This document shows, one piece after another, positions 7,538 through 16,511 of a stretch of 64,000 nucleotides of DNA (its first letter is position 1; every line of letters starts with the position of its first letter). Under the pieces are notes generated by a model, which saw only the letters and a list, made by a program, of their open reading frames with translations, was not told the origin of the DNA and made no database searches. A program made the translations under genes and the position numbers. The stretch covers positions 3,224,001 through 3,288,000 of the forward strand of contig NZ_JADOTY010000001.1 of assembly GCF_015751785.1 (NCBI RefSeq), given 5' to 3'. The stretch comes from Micromonospora vinacea. Lineage in GTDB: Bacteria; Actinomycetota; Actinomycetes; Mycobacteriales; Micromonosporaceae.

Positions 7538-8380
7538 GTGACTGGTGACCTGATCCCCGGCGCTGCCGGCGCCGCGCCTGCCGCCGCTTTCGTGGACCCG
7601 GATCTGGTGGTCAGCCTCGACGGCGTCGGCGTACGCCGCTCTGGCACCGCCCTCCTACAGGACCTGACCTGGCGCGTCGAACTGGACGAGCGGTGGGTCG
7701 TGCTCGGCTCCAACGGCGCAGGCAAGACCACACTGCTCAACCTCGCCGCCGGCCGGCTGCACCCCACCACGGGTGTCGCGCACGTGCTCGGCGAGCGGAT
7801 CGGCCGCACCGACGTCAACGAGCTGCGTACCCGGATCGGCCTCACCACCGCCGCGATCGCCGAGCGACTCCCCGCCGACGAGCGGGTCAGCGACGTGGTG
7901 GTGACCGCCGCCTGGTCGGTGGTCGGCCGCTGGCGGGAGAACTACGACCGTGGCGACGAGGCGCGGGCGCGAGCGCTGCTGAGCCAACTCGGCGTCGGTG
8001 GCCTCGCCGAGCGCCGCTACGGCACCCTCTCCGAGGGCGAGCGCAAGCGCGTGCAGATCGCCCGTGCCCTGATGACCGACCCAGAGTTGCTGCTGCTCGA
8101 CGAGCCCGCCGCCGGGCTCGACCTGGGTGGTCGGGAAGACCTGGTCGCCCGACTGGCCGAGCTGGCCCACGACCCGGACGCCCCGGCGATGGTGCTGGTC
8201 ACCCACCACGTCGAGGAGATCCCGCCCGGGTTCACCCACGCGCTGCTGCTGCGCGAAGGTGGGGTGGTCGCCCAGGGTCTGCTCACCGAGACGCTGACCG
8301 GTGACAACCTCTCCAAGACCTTCGGGCTGCCACTGGTGGTCGAGCGGTCCGGCGACCGCTTCACGGCTCGCGCCGCCTGA
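7538..8380 (+). CDS. ABC transporter ATP-binding protein, stand-alone
   Basis: A 280-residue ATPase: Walker A SNGAGKTTLL, signature LSEGERKRVQIARAL, Walker B LLLLDEPAAGLDL, switch histidine in VTHHVEE. It resembles the YlmA-like ABC ATPases, which occur without a partner permease, and no permease lies beside it here. I use the GTG at 7538; an in-frame TTG at 7526 is possible. A small TCAGCC-3-GGCTGA repeat at 7475-7489 lies in the divergent promoter region shared with the exporter operon. The role is not evident. Confidence 0.8.
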   Translation: MTGDLIPGAAGAAPAAAFVDPDLVVSLDGVGVRRSGTALLQDLTWRVELDERWVVLGSNGAGKTTLLNLAAGRLHPTTGVAHVLGERIGRTDVNELRTRIGLTTAAIAERLPADERVSDVVVTAAWSVVGRWRENYDRGDEARARALLSQLGVGGLAERRYGTLSEGERKRVQIARALMTDPELLLLDEPAAGLDLGGREDLVARLAELAHDPDAPAMVLVTHHVEEIPPGFTHALLLREGGVVAQGLLTETLTGDNLSKTFGLPLVVERSGDRFTARAA

Positions 8381-8403
8381 GCGTCGGAGAGACGGAGACG
8401 ACA

Positions 8404-9300
8404 GTGCCGCAGACCCGGGTCGCCGTGGTGGGCAGCGCCAACATGGACCTGGTCGCGATGGCACCCGCGCTGCCGCGACAGGGCGAGACCATGCTCGGCA
8501 CCGACTTCGTGATGGTGCCCGGCGGCAAGGGCGCCAACCAGGCAGTGGCCGCGGTCCGGGCCGGCGCCTCCTGCGTCTTCCTCGGCGCCATCGGCTCGGA
8601 CGCCTTCGGCGTCACCCTCAAGGCCCGCATCACCGCGGCCGGCGTGGACACCAGTCAACTTCGCGTGGTCTACGGCGCGTCCGGGGTGGCGCTCGTGATG
8701 GTCAACGCCCAGGGGGAGAACGCCATAGTGGTCACCCCCGGCGCCAACGAGGCCCTGGTCGACCTCACCGAGGATGAGCTGGCCACGGTGCGCGCGGCGG
8801 ACGTCCTTGTCGCCCAACTGGAGATCCCGGTGCAGACAGTGACCGCCGCCGCGGTGGCCGCCCGCGACGCCGGCACCAGGGTCATTCTGAACGCCGCCCC
8901 GGCGCGGGACCTCCCACCCGAACTGCTCGCCGCCGTGGACCTGCTGGTCGTCAACGAGGGCGAGGCGCAGGCGCTCGCCGGCCGAGGTCGGGAGGAACCC
9001 CGCGCGCTGCTCGACCTGGCCCCCCGGGCCGTGCTCACCCTCGGCGGTGAGGGCGCCTGGTACGTCGACCGGGACGGCACCGAGGTGCACGTGCCGGCGG
9101 TACCGGTCGACGTGGTCGACTCCACCGCCGCCGGTGACGCGTTCACCGCGGCGCTGGCCGTCGGCTGGGGCGAGGGGCGCGACGTGGTCGACGCGGTGCG
9201 CTGGGCGTCGGCGGCCGGCGCCGCCTGCGTCCGCAAGCTCGGCGCGTCGGTGGCGCTACCGCGACGCGCCGAGATCGACGAGCTGTACGTAGCAGCCTGA
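8404..9300 (+). CDS. rbsK: Ribokinase (PfkB family)
   Basis: A 298-residue PfkB-family kinase very close to ribokinase. It has the N-terminal substrate motif GSANMDLV, the glycine pair in PGGKGANQAVAA, the NAAPA stretch, and the C-terminal signature VVDSTAAGDAFTAAL, in which the Asp is the catalytic base. The product would be ribose 5-phosphate from ribose and ATP. GTG start at 8404, 23 bases after the ABC ATPase, with a purine-rich GGAGA upstream; the two may be cotranscribed. No ribose transporter or LacI regulator is adjacent. Confidence 0.88.
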   Translation: MPQTRVAVVGSANMDLVAMAPALPRQGETMLGTDFVMVPGGKGANQAVAAVRAGASCVFLGAIGSDAFGVTLKARITAAGVDTSQLRVVYGASGVALVMVNAQGENAIVVTPGANEALVDLTEDELATVRAADVLVAQLEIPVQTVTAAAVAARDAGTRVILNAAPARDLPPELLAAVDLLVVNEGEAQALAGRGREEPRALLDLAPRAVLTLGGEGAWYVDRDGTEVHVPAVPVDVVDSTAAGDAFTAALAVGWGEGRDVVDAVRWASAAGAACVRKLGASVALPRRAEIDELYVAA

Positions 9301-9339
9301 GCGCGTCCCGCGCTGAACCGGCCTGAGCGCGTCGGCGGG

Positions 9340-10368
9340 TTACGTCCGCTGACCCGCGCCCGTGCGGAAGGCCCGGCGGTACGCCGACGGTGAGGTCAGC
9401 ATGACCCGGCCGAAGTGGTGCCGGTAGGTCACTGGCGTGTCGAAGCCCACCGCGCGGGCGACCTGCTCGACCGGGGCGTCGGTCTCCTCCAGCAGGGTCA
9501 GGCTGGCGCGGATCCGCTGGTCGATGAGCCAACGGATCGGGCTGGTCCCGGTGGCCCGGGCGAAGTGCCGCAGGTAGGTGCGGGACGACATGTGCGCCCG
9601 CCCGGCGAGCTGGGCCACGCTCAGCGGCTCGGCGAGATGGGCGAGGGCCCAGTCGATGCTGCCCGCGATCCGGTCGTCGTCCGGGTCGGCGGGTACCGGT
9701 GCCTCGACGAACTGGGCCTGCCCGCCGTCGCGGTGCGGGGGGATCACCAGCCGTCGGGCGACCGCGTTGGCGATCGCCGCGCCGTGGTCGCGCCGGATCA
9801 CGTGTACGCAGAGGTCCAGCCCGGCCGCGCTGCCGGCACTGGTGAGCAGGTCACCGTCGTCGAGGTAGAGCACGTCCGGGTGCACCTCGACCCGGGGGTA
9901 GCGGCGCGCCAGCAGTTCCGCGTACCGCCAGTGGGTAGTGGCCCGCCGACCGTCCAGCAGGCCCGCTCCGGCCAGCGCGAACGCCCCGGAGCAGATCGAC
10001 ATGATCCGGGCGCCGCGCCGGTGCGCCCGACGGAGCGCGGTGATCAGCTCGGGCGACGGGTCAGCGGTCACGTCCGGTACGCCGGGCACGATCACCGTCC
10101 GCGCCGCCGCCAGCTCGGCCAGACCGTACGGGGTGTGCAGGGTGGCTCCGCCGACCACCGGCACCGGCCCCGGCTGCTCGGCGCAGAGCACCAGGTCGTA
10201 CCAGTCGACGTCGAACTCGGGTCGGGCCAGCCCGAAGACCTCGGTGACGATGCCGGTCTCGAACACCGACATTCCCGGGTACGCGAGCACGGCGACAGGG
10301 TGCGCGGCCGCTGGCCGTCGGGGCGCTGGTAGCGGGCGCGGGCCGGTTGTCGTGGCCGGGATCGGCAT
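9340..10368 (-). CDS. GlxA-like transcriptional regulator (DJ-1/PfpI domain plus AraC HTH)
   Basis: A 342-residue regulator. Residues ~20-195 form a DJ-1/PfpI (class I amidotransferase-like) domain, with the elbow region IMSICSGAFALAGAGLLDGR and then TTHWRY. Residues ~225-335 are an AraC double HTH (LSVAQLAGRAHMSSRTYLRHFARATG and VEQVARAVGFDTPVTYRHHF). Such proteins are activators, often of catabolic genes for small nitrogenous compounds. It is convergent with rbsK and divergent from the rhodanese gene 70 bases away, a possible target. Confidence 0.88.
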   Translation of the reverse strand: MPIPATTTGPRPLPAPRRPAAAHPVAVLAYPGMSVFETGIVTEVFGLARPEFDVDWYDLVLCAEQPGPVPVVGGATLHTPYGLAELAAARTVIVPGVPDVTADPSPELITALRRAHRRGARIMSICSGAFALAGAGLLDGRRATTHWRYAELLARRYPRVEVHPDVLYLDDGDLLTSAGSAAGLDLCVHVIRRDHGAAIANAVARRLVIPPHRDGGQAQFVEAPVPADPDDDRIAGSIDWALAHLAEPLSVAQLAGRAHMSSRTYLRHFARATGTSPIRWLIDQRIRASLTLLEETDAPVEQVARAVGFDTPVTYRHHFGRVMLTSPSAYRRAFRTGAGQRT

Positions 10369-10438
10369 GGCGGGATGTTAGCGCAGGACGTCGTTCGCGC
10401 CACTCGTCCCGAGGTGGCGTGCCGGTGAGGATCGGTGC

Positions 10439-10897
10439 ATGACCTTCGCCTTCGCCGTTCCGCCGGCCGATCCGGCCACCGCCGCCGCCCACTTCCACAA
10501 TCGGCTCAGCGTCGAGACCGACGTCAGTGATGTGCACGCCGACCTGTCGGCAGGTACCCCGGGCCTGGTGGTCGTCGACTCCCGGGGCGCGGCCGCCTGG
10601 GCGCAGGGGCACCTCCCCGGCGCGGTGCACCTGCCCACCGCCGAGATCGCGAGCCGGGCGGCGGACCTGATCCCGCCGGGGTCGGCGGTGGTGACCTACT
10701 GCTGGGGTCCGGGCTGCAACGGCGCGACCCGGGCGGCGCTGGAGTTCGCCCGGCTCGGCCATCCGGTGAAGGAGATGCTCGGCGGGTTCGAGTACTGGGC
10801 GCGGGAGGGGCTGCCGGTGGTGACGGAGGCCGGGCTGACCCGGCGACCGGTCGACGACCTCACCGCGCCGACCACGACGATCACCTGCGACTGCTGA
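10439..10897 (+). CDS. Rhodanese-like sulfurtransferase domain protein
   Basis: A 152-residue single-domain rhodanese. Typical elements: VVVDSRGAAAWAQGHLPGAVHLP (the substrate-side arm) and VVTYCWGPGCNGATRAALEFARLG, where the first Cys is the persulfide-forming residue. The fold ends with MLGGFEYWAREGLPV, also usual. Cytosolic. It is divergent from the GlxA-like regulator and convergent with the coiled-coil gene. The natural sulfur donor and acceptor are unknown. Confidence 0.85.
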   Translation: MTFAFAVPPADPATAAAHFHNRLSVETDVSDVHADLSAGTPGLVVVDSRGAAAWAQGHLPGAVHLPTAEIASRAADLIPPGSAVVTYCWGPGCNGATRAALEFARLGHPVKEMLGGFEYWAREGLPVVTEAGLTRRPVDDLTAPTTTITCDC

Positions 10898-10921
10898 GTC
10901 ACAGCTCGGGCGGGTGAGGGC

Positions 10922-11650
10922 TCAGCCGACGGGCTCGTCGGCGAGCTTCTCGCCGCGTCGTCGCAGCATGCCCAGCCCGGGGATGCCGGCCACGGCGAGT
11001 TTGAGGTCGCGGGTCACGTCCAGCAGGTCGTGCAGGTCGGGGCCGACCCGGTCCAGCGTGGCCAGGATCGGCAGGATGTCGGCCGTCAGGTGTTCCTTGA
11101 GCTTGGGCAACTCGTCGATCAGGTGGATCGCCGCGCTGATCTCCTCGTGACTCAGCTCTTCGACGAACCGCCCGGCCATCGGCGCGGCCCGGCGCAGCGC
11201 CGGCTCGTACGCGGCCAGCAGCTCGGCCGCCGTGGCGGCGGCCTCCGCCGCGGTGCCCACTGTGGCGGCGGCGCGGCCCGCCACCCGGTCGGCCTCGGCG
11301 ACCACCGTGCTCGCCGCCCGGGAGACCCGGTCGGCCTCGGCGACCACCACCGCGGCGGCGGTGGCCACCTCGGTGGCCGTGTCGATGGCGGTGGTCGCGG
11401 CGGCGCTGATGACTGCCACCTCGCGAACCGCGGCCTCGGCGTCGGTGAGCACCTGGTCGGTCCGGTCCAGTGTCGTCTCGATCCGGTCGACCACGCCGTT
11501 GATCCGGGCCAGCAGCGCCTCCACCCCGTCCAGCACCGCGAACGCGCGGGCGGGCACGGCGGCCATCGAGGTGGCCGAGCCGAGCGCCTGGTCGAGAGCG
11601 GAGCGGGTCAGGCCGACCACGGCGGCCGGGGTGGGGAGGGGAATCGCCAT
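10922..11650 (-). CDS. Alanine-rich coiled-coil protein
   Basis: A 242-residue protein with no enzymatic motif. Residues ~40-150 are almost entirely helical heptads rich in Ala, Glu and Asp, with an internal repeat (VVVAEADRVSRAASTVVAEADRVAGRAA broken into two AEADRV units). A predicted amphipathic C-terminal half follows and ends in a basic stretch (GMLRRRGEKL). No transmembrane segment is seen. It resembles actinobacterial proteins sometimes misnamed as RuBisCO-like or chemotaxis-like. ATG at 11650, 47 bases from the next gene on the same strand. Confidence 0.7.
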   Translation of the reverse strand: MAIPLPTPAAVVGLTRSALDQALGSATSMAAVPARAFAVLDGVEALLARINGVVDRIETTLDRTDQVLTDAEAAVREVAVISAAATTAIDTATEVATAAAVVVAEADRVSRAASTVVAEADRVAGRAAATVGTAAEAAATAAELLAAYEPALRRAAPMAGRFVEELSHEEISAAIHLIDELPKLKEHLTADILPILATLDRVGPDLHDLLDVTRDLKLAVAGIPGLGMLRRRGEKLADEPVG

Positions 11651-11697
11651 GGGGTCAAGTGTGCGTCGGCTGTGCCACAACCGCCCGACGGAGCCGG

Positions 11698-12087
11698 TCA
11701 GCGTGACCGTCGGCCGGCGGTGTCGGCGCGGGCCACCCGCAGCGCCCACCAGATCAGCGGCGCCTGCAACGGCACCCGGCCGTACGCGATGGCCCGCTTC
11801 GTCGGCCGTCGGTGTCGCCAGTCCACCGCCATCTTCACGTTGGCCGGCAGGACGGCGACGAAGAGCGCGGCGGCGGCCCGACCGCCGGCCCGCCGTGTGG
11901 CCGGGTGCGCGACCGCCGCCGCCACAGCGAGTTCGGCCACCCCACTGGCGTACGTCCAGAACCGGGCCGGGCCGGGCAACGCGCGCGGCACGATCGGGTC
12001 GTAGACGCCGGGGCGTACCAGATGGGTGACGCCGGCCGCGGCGAGCAGGCCGGCCAGGGCGACGGCCTCGCCGCGGCGGGTGGTCAT
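11698..12087 (-). CDS. DoxX-like small membrane protein
   Basis: A 129-residue protein with four hydrophobic segments (VALAGLLAAAGVTHLV, FWTYASGVAELAVAAAVA, AAAALFVAVLPANVKMAV, PLQAPLIWWALRVA). The spacing and the P-x-N-x-x-M-A-V-D-W region recall the DoxX/MauE superfamily, whose members are linked to redox or quinone chemistry. The start overlaps the stop of the DUF6232 gene upstream (ATGA), so they are likely cotranslated. Confidence 0.7.
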   Translation of the reverse strand: MTTRRGEAVALAGLLAAAGVTHLVRPGVYDPIVPRALPGPARFWTYASGVAELAVAAAVAHPATRRAGGRAAAALFVAVLPANVKMAVDWRHRRPTKRAIAYGRVPLQAPLIWWALRVARADTAGRRSR

Positions 12088-12566
12088 CGATGGTCCCCCT
12101 GCTGTTCGACGGCGCGCTGCACGGCCCGGTAGATCTGCCCGAACCGTAGCGCGTCCGGGGTGCGCACCAGCAGGTCCTCCCGGCCGTGGTGCTGCACCCA
12201 CAGCTCGTGCACATGGTTGCCGCGCTCGTAGGAGCGGTCCAGCCAACCCAACGGGATTTCCAGGAACGGCATCAACGCCAACGCTCCCACCGCACAGGCG
12301 GCCAGAATGATCAACGCCAGCTGCCAGTTGCCCCGGTCCTGCGCCGACCAGGCCAGTGACAGCACGCAGACCACGGCGACCAGCGGCGGCAGCGAGAGCA
12401 GCAGCACCAGGACGCCGCGCCCCAGCACACGGCCCCGGACGGCAAGAGTTTTCGGCCCCCGGTCGTGCCAGACGAACGTCACGTCGGACAGGGCGATCAC
12501 ATGACCGCCCGCCCGGATCGACTCGGAGGTCACCTGCACCGCGTCGTCCCGGTAATAGAGGGTCAT
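12084..12566 (-). CDS. DUF6232 family membrane protein, copy 1
   Basis: A 160-residue protein: a short N-terminal domain starting MTLYYRDDAVQVTSESI, two adjacent transmembrane segments in the middle (GVLVLLLSLPPLVAVVCVLS and LALIILAACAVGALALM), and a conserved C-terminal signature DALRFGQIYRAVQRAVE. Its neighbour at 12926 has the same architecture and signature, so they are paralogues. Function unknown; the N-terminal part could be a PH-like domain (inference). Overlaps the DoxX-like gene downstream. Confidence 0.75.
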   Translation of the reverse strand: MTLYYRDDAVQVTSESIRAGGHVIALSDVTFVWHDRGPKTLAVRGRVLGRGVLVLLLSLPPLVAVVCVLSLAWSAQDRGNWQLALIILAACAVGALALMPFLEIPLGWLDRSYERGNHVHELWVQHHGREDLLVRTPDALRFGQIYRAVQRAVEQQGDHR

Positions 12567-12925
12567 CACTAAGCCTAACCACCGACAGGCAACCCTCGCC
12601 TCGCTCGGACCTCGGCACTCGGCCGTCTTCGCAGCGGATCGGCCCTTCGTCGCGGAGGATTCGACGGCGGCCGCCCGGCGGGTACTACAGGTGGTGGTGG
12701 CGGTCCTTTGGAGCTGAATCGTCTGCGTTATCACGCGCCTCGTCGCGGTCCCGGTCCGATTCGTTTGCGATATCAGCTCCACAGGCGGCACTGCAGGAAC
12801 GACCCGCCTGCCGCGCTCGCCGCTGCCGCGCCTGCCGCGCCCGGTGGCGAGTGCAGTCGATGCGCAGGTCCCATCGGTGGCGACGGGCCCTGGTCAGGTC
12901 GGGATGTGAAGCGGGACCAGGCCGC
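12567..12925. other. Intergenic stretch between the two DUF6232 paralogues
   Basis: 359 bases without a gene I can support. It holds several short open frames on both strands, none with a ribosome binding site or family resemblance. The first 50 bases must include the promoter of copy 1. CTGCCGCG-type short repeats around 12800-12845 are low-complexity GC-rich sequence. Confidence 0.5.
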
Positions 12926-13405
12926 CTAGCGGCGGCTGCCGGGGCGCGCGGGCTGGCTGTGCTCGACGGCGCGCTGCACCGCCCGGTAGATCTGCCCGAA
13001 GCGCAGCGCGTCACCGGTACGCAGCAGGCGCACCGGCTGACCCCGCCAGCGGGCCCAGATCTCCAGTTGGCGGCTGCCCCGGGAGTACGAGCGGTCCAGG
13101 TGTTCGAAGAGGAAGTCGGCGACCGGCCCGACGGCCAGGCCGACCAGCACCGACGCGCCGACGATCGCGATCGTCACGGTGGGGGAGCGGTGCAACCAGA
13201 CGGCCACGCCGATGCCGAGCACCGCCGCGACCAGCGGACCGGCGAGCGCTGCACCGATCGCGCCCCGCCCCACCAGCACCCGCCAGGAACGGGTGCCCCG
13301 ACGGTGCCAGATCATGGTGATGTCGGCCAGCGCGTAGCTGCGGCCGTCGACGCGAACGGTGGTGGAGGTGACCTGCACCGACCTGTCGTCGTAATAAGTG
13401 ATCAT
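12926..13405 (-). CDS. DUF6232 family membrane protein, copy 2
   Basis: A 159-residue paralogue of the 12084-12566 product. It starts MITYYDDRSVQVTSTTVRVDG, has two central transmembrane segments (IGAALAGPLVAAVLGIGVAV, then TIAIVGASVLVGLAVGPVAD) and ends with the shared DALRFGQIYRAVQRAVEHS. The N-terminal part is better conserved between the copies than the membrane spans. Tandem duplication with divergence is the simplest reading. Divergent from the enoyl-CoA hydratase gene at 13504. Confidence 0.75.
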   Translation of the reverse strand: MITYYDDRSVQVTSTTVRVDGRSYALADITMIWHRRGTRSWRVLVGRGAIGAALAGPLVAAVLGIGVAVWLHRSPTVTIAIVGASVLVGLAVGPVADFLFEHLDRSYSRGSRQLEIWARWRGQPVRLLRTGDALRFGQIYRAVQRAVEHSQPARPGSRR

Positions 13406-13503
13406 GGCTGGACTCCCGCCCGCGGGGCTGACACCACACTACTTACCCAAACGAGCCGGGTCGTAAGGTTGGCACGCGACTTCGACGAGGAAGTGAGGGC
13501 AGC

Positions 13504-14277
13504 GTGGGCGAGTTCGTTCGGCTGGAGACCACTGACGGCATCGGCACGATCCGGCTGGAGCGGCCGCCGATGAACGCGCTCAACACCCAGGTGCAGGAGG
13601 AGTTGCGCGCCGCCGCCACGGCGGCCACCGCCGATCCCGACGTCCGCGCCGTCATCGTGTACGGCGGGGAGAAGGTCTTCGCGGCCGGCGCCGACATCAA
13701 GCAGATGGCCGAGATGTCCTACGTGGACATGGCCGACCGGGCCGCGAACCTGTCCAGCGCGCTCGGCGCGATCGCCCGGATCCCCAAGCCGGTGGTCGCC
13801 GCGATCACCGGGTACGCCCTCGGTGGCGGCTGTGAGCTGGCGTTGGCCTGTGACTGGCGGGTGGTCGCCGAGGACGCCAAGCTCGGCCAGCCGGAGATCA
13901 AGCTGGGCATCATCCCGGGTGCGGGCGGCACCCAGCGGCTGGCCCGCCTGGTCGGCCCGGCCCGCGCCAAGGACCTGATCATGTCGGGGCGGATGGTGGA
14001 CGCGCAGGAGGCGCTGCGGATCGGCCTGGCCGACCGGGTCGCCCCGGCCGCCGAGGTGTACGACACGGCCGTCGCGCTGATCACGCCGTACCTGACCGGG
14101 CCGGTGCAGGCGCTGCGTGCGGCGAAGCTGGCCGTCGACGGCGGCCTGGACATGGACCTGAACTCGGGCCTGGCCTGGGAGAGTCAGCTCTTCGCGGCGC
14201 TGTTCGCCACCGACGACCGGCGGGAGGGCATGAACGCCTTCGTCGAGAAGCGCAAGCCGGGCTTCACCGGCCGCTGA
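13504..14277 (+). CDS. Enoyl-CoA hydratase/isomerase family protein
   Basis: A 257-residue crotonase-fold enzyme. It has the oxyanion-hole segment [10 protein letters not shown] and the signature [16 protein letters not shown], followed by [20 protein letters not shown]. The two Glu residues in GCELA and QPEI match the catalytic pair of classic enoyl-CoA hydratases, so genuine hydratase activity in beta-oxidation is likely. GTG start at 13504 with GAGGAAGTGAGG upstream. No other beta-oxidation gene touches it, although etfBA lies 5 kb downstream. Confidence 0.9.
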   Translation: MGEFVRLETTDGIGTIRLERPPMNALNTQVQEELRAAATAATADPDVRAVIVYGGEKVFAAGADIKQMAEMSYVDMADRAANLSSALGAIARIPKPVVAAITGYALGGGCELALACDWRVVAEDAKLGQPEIKLGIIPGAGGTQRLARLVGPARAKDLIMSGRMVDAQEALRIGLADRVAPAAEVYDTAVALITPYLTGPVQALRAAKLAVDGGLDMDLNSGLAWESQLFAALFATDDRREGMNAFVEKRKPGFTGR

Positions 14278-14352
14278 TCCGTCGCTTCCCGGCCCGCCGG
14301 CCTCCTGACCTCGGCAACGTCCACTGGCCGGGGCCACGGTCGAAGGGTCAAG

Positions 14353-14367
14353 TGACTGGCCGGTAAC
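14353..14367 (+). promoter_or_regulatory. Conserved motif TGACYGGCMRGTAAC, site 1
   Basis: TGACTGGCCGGTAAC, 33 bases before the acetolactate-synthase-like gene. Close matches occur upstream of etfB (18508) and of the EAL protein gene (47406). The motif is an imperfect dyad of the GTTAC-x6-GTMA type, as bound by small dimeric repressors. Confidence 0.45.
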
Positions 14368-14399
14368 CTGTGATCCCGGCCACGGACGATGGGAGCGAC

Positions 14400-16022
14400 A
14401 TGACGGAGCGGATCGAGGGTCACGGCGGCGAGTTGGCGCTCGCGGCACTTCGCGCGCACGGCGTACGGGAGATGTTCACGCTGTCCGGCGGGCACGTCTT
14501 TCCGCTGTACGACGCCGCGTACAAGACCGACTTTCCGATCTACGACGTCCGGCACGAGCAGTCCGCGGTCTTCGCCGCCGAGGCGGTGGCCAAGCTCCAG
14601 CGCCGCCCCGGCCTCGCGGTGCTCACCGCCGGGCCCGGTGTCACCAACGGCATCTCCGGCATGACCAGCGCGTTCTTCAACGCCTCGCCGGTGCTGGTGC
14701 TCGGGGGCCGCGCGCCAGCGTTCCGCTGGGGCTCCGGCAGCCTCCAGGAAATGGACCACCTGCCGCTGGTCGCCCCGGTCACCAAGCACGCCGAGACGGT
14801 GTTCAGCACCGACGACATCCCGCGTGCGGTCGGTGCGGCGCTGCACGCCGCGCTCACCCCGCACCGCGGCCCGGCCTTCCTCGACTTTCCGCTGGAGACG
14901 GTCTTCTCGGTCGCCGAGACCGAGCTGCCCACCGTGACGGGTGTCGACCCGATCGCACCGGACCCGGACGAGGTCGGTCGCGCCGCGCTGCTCATCGCCG
15001 GGGCCCAGCGGCCGGTCATCATCGCCGGCTCGGACGTGTACGCGGGCGACGCGGTCGCGGCCCTGCGCGAGGCGGCCGAGGCGTTGCAGGTGCCGGTCTT
15101 CACCAACGGCATGGGTCGCGGCTCGCTCCCGCCGCAGCACCCGCTCGCGTTCGCCAAGGCCCGTCGGGCCGCGCTCTCCGGCGCCGACGTGGTCGTGGTG
15201 GTGGGCACCCCGCTGGACTTCCGGCTCAGCTTCGGTGACTTCGGTGACGCCAAGGTGGTGCACATCGTCGACGCCCCCAGCCAACGGGCGACGCACGTGC
15301 AGCCGACCGCCGCCCCCGCCGGTGACCTGCGCCTGATCCTGTCCGCGCTGGCCGATCACTCCGGTGACCGGGCCGACCACGCCGACTGGATCGCCGACCT
15401 GCGTGTCGCCGAGGACGCGGCGAAGGCTCGGGACGCCGCGGAGATGGCCGCCGAGACCGACCCGATCCGCCCGGCCCGGATCTACGGCGAGCTGCGTCGG
15501 GCGCTCGCCCCGGACGCGATCACCATCGGCGACGGCGGCGACTTCGTGTCGTACGCCGGGCGGTACCTGGAGCCGGCCCAGCCCGGCACGTGGCTGGACC
15601 CGGGCCCGTACGGCTGCCTGGGCACCGGCATGGGTTACGCGATGGGCGCCCGGGTCAGTCACCCGGACCGGCAGATCTGCGTGCTGATGGGCGACGGCGC
15701 TGCCGGCTTCTCGCTGATGGACGTCGAGTCGCTGGTCCGCCAGAAGCTGCCGGTGGTGATCGTCGTCGGCAACAACGGCATCTGGGGGCTGGAGAAGCAC
15801 CCGATGCGAGCCATGTACGGCTACGACGTGGCCGCCGACCTCCAGCCCGAGTTGCGGTACGACACGGTGGTCAGCGCGCTCGGCGGGGCGGGGGAGACGG
15901 TCGCCAAGGCAGCCGACCTCGGCCCGGCGCTCCAGCGGGCGTTCGACTCCGGAGTGCCGTACCTGGTGAACGTGCTCACCGACCCGACCGACGCGTACCC
16001 CCGGTCGTCGAACCTGGCCTGA
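14400..16022 (+). CDS. Thiamine-diphosphate enzyme, acetolactate synthase large-subunit-like
   Basis: A 540-residue ThDP enzyme with the three usual domains. The N-terminal domain carries the catalytic Glu near residue 52 in VRHEQSAVFAAEA. The central domain and the C-terminal cofactor domain follow, the latter with GDGAAGFSLMDVESL and, 26 residues on, VVGNNGIWG: the GDG-x(25-30)-NN motif that holds Mg-ThDP. ATG at 14400 with GGGAG seven bases upstream. No regulatory small subunit (ilvN) or ilvC follows, so it may not be the anabolic isoleucine/valine enzyme; oxalyl-CoA decarboxylase-like or other carboligase roles are possible. Confidence 0.82.
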   Translation: MTERIEGHGGELALAALRAHGVREMFTLSGGHVFPLYDAAYKTDFPIYDVRHEQSAVFAAEAVAKLQRRPGLAVLTAGPGVTNGISGMTSAFFNASPVLVLGGRAPAFRWGSGSLQEMDHLPLVAPVTKHAETVFSTDDIPRAVGAALHAALTPHRGPAFLDFPLETVFSVAETELPTVTGVDPIAPDPDEVGRAALLIAGAQRPVIIAGSDVYAGDAVAALREAAEALQVPVFTNGMGRGSLPPQHPLAFAKARRAALSGADVVVVVGTPLDFRLSFGDFGDAKVVHIVDAPSQRATHVQPTAAPAGDLRLILSALADHSGDRADHADWIADLRVAEDAAKARDAAEMAAETDPIRPARIYGELRRALAPDAITIGDGGDFVSYAGRYLEPAQPGTWLDPGPYGCLGTGMGYAMGARVSHPDRQICVLMGDGAAGFSLMDVESLVRQKLPVVIVVGNNGIWGLEKHPMRAMYGYDVAADLQPELRYDTVVSALGGAGETVAKAADLGPALQRAFDSGVPYLVNVLTDPTDAYPRSSNLA

Positions 16023-16030
16023 GTCGCACC

Positions 16031-16064
16031 CGCCGCCGCCGTCGCTCCTGCGCCGGCGGCGGCG
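16031..16064. terminator. Hairpin between convergent genes
   Basis: CGCCGCCGCCG and CGGCGGCGGCG form an 11-bp stem around a 12-base loop, between the ThDP enzyme gene and the PLDc_N protein gene. Confidence 0.6.
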
Positions 16065-16070
16065 GCGCGT

Positions 16071-16484
16071 TCACACCTCCGGTCGGTCGCCCTCGCGCGG
16101 CGGCTCGCCGTCCCGGCGGCGCAGGTCGTCCTCGCGCCGCCGCAGGTCTTCCTCCCAGCGCTGGAAGAGCTCCTGGTCCTGCTGCTGGGCGCGTTCCTCC
16201 ACGGAGCGCAGGAACTCCGGGTCGTCGTCGGGGGCCACCGGTCGTGGGCGCTGCCGCTCGGCGCCGGTGCCGCCCGGCCAGCCCTTGCGGGCGCCGGGGT
16301 TGGGCTCCCGGCCGACGATGAACCAGGCGATCGAGCCGACCAGCGGGAAGAACAGGATGATCAGCACCCAGGCGATCCGGGGAAGGGCACGGATCTGGCC
16401 CTCCTCGGCGGAGAGACAGCTGATCAGCGCGCAGACGGCGAGGACAATCTGCACCAGGAAGAGGAGTACGCCAAGCCGGGCCAT
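16071..16484 (-). CDS. PLD nuclease N-terminal (PLDc_N) domain membrane protein
   Basis: A 137-residue protein. Two N-terminal transmembrane segments (LGVLLFLVQIVLAVCALISC, then RIAWVLIILFFPLVGSIAWF) with the short linker and the final PLVGSIAWFIVGR typical of the PLDc_N domain found at the N-terminus of cardiolipin synthases, but here free-standing. The rest is charged and coiled-coil-like (EERAQQQDQELFQRWEEDL, RRREDDLRRRDG). ATG at 16484. Function unknown; such proteins are widespread in actinobacteria. Confidence 0.8.
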   Translation of the reverse strand: MARLGVLLFLVQIVLAVCALISCLSAEEGQIRALPRIAWVLIILFFPLVGSIAWFIVGREPNPGARKGWPGGTGAERQRPRPVAPDDDPEFLRSVEERAQQQDQELFQRWEEDLRRREDDLRRRDGEPPREGDRPEV

Positions 16485-16511
16485 GCACCCATGATGACGC
16501 ACCGGTTCGCG

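Noticed and set aside
12685..13014. Frames between the DUF6232 paralogues, both strands
   Set aside because: Arg/Ala-rich composition typical of shadow frames in GC-rich DNA and no start context; they overlap real genes at one end.
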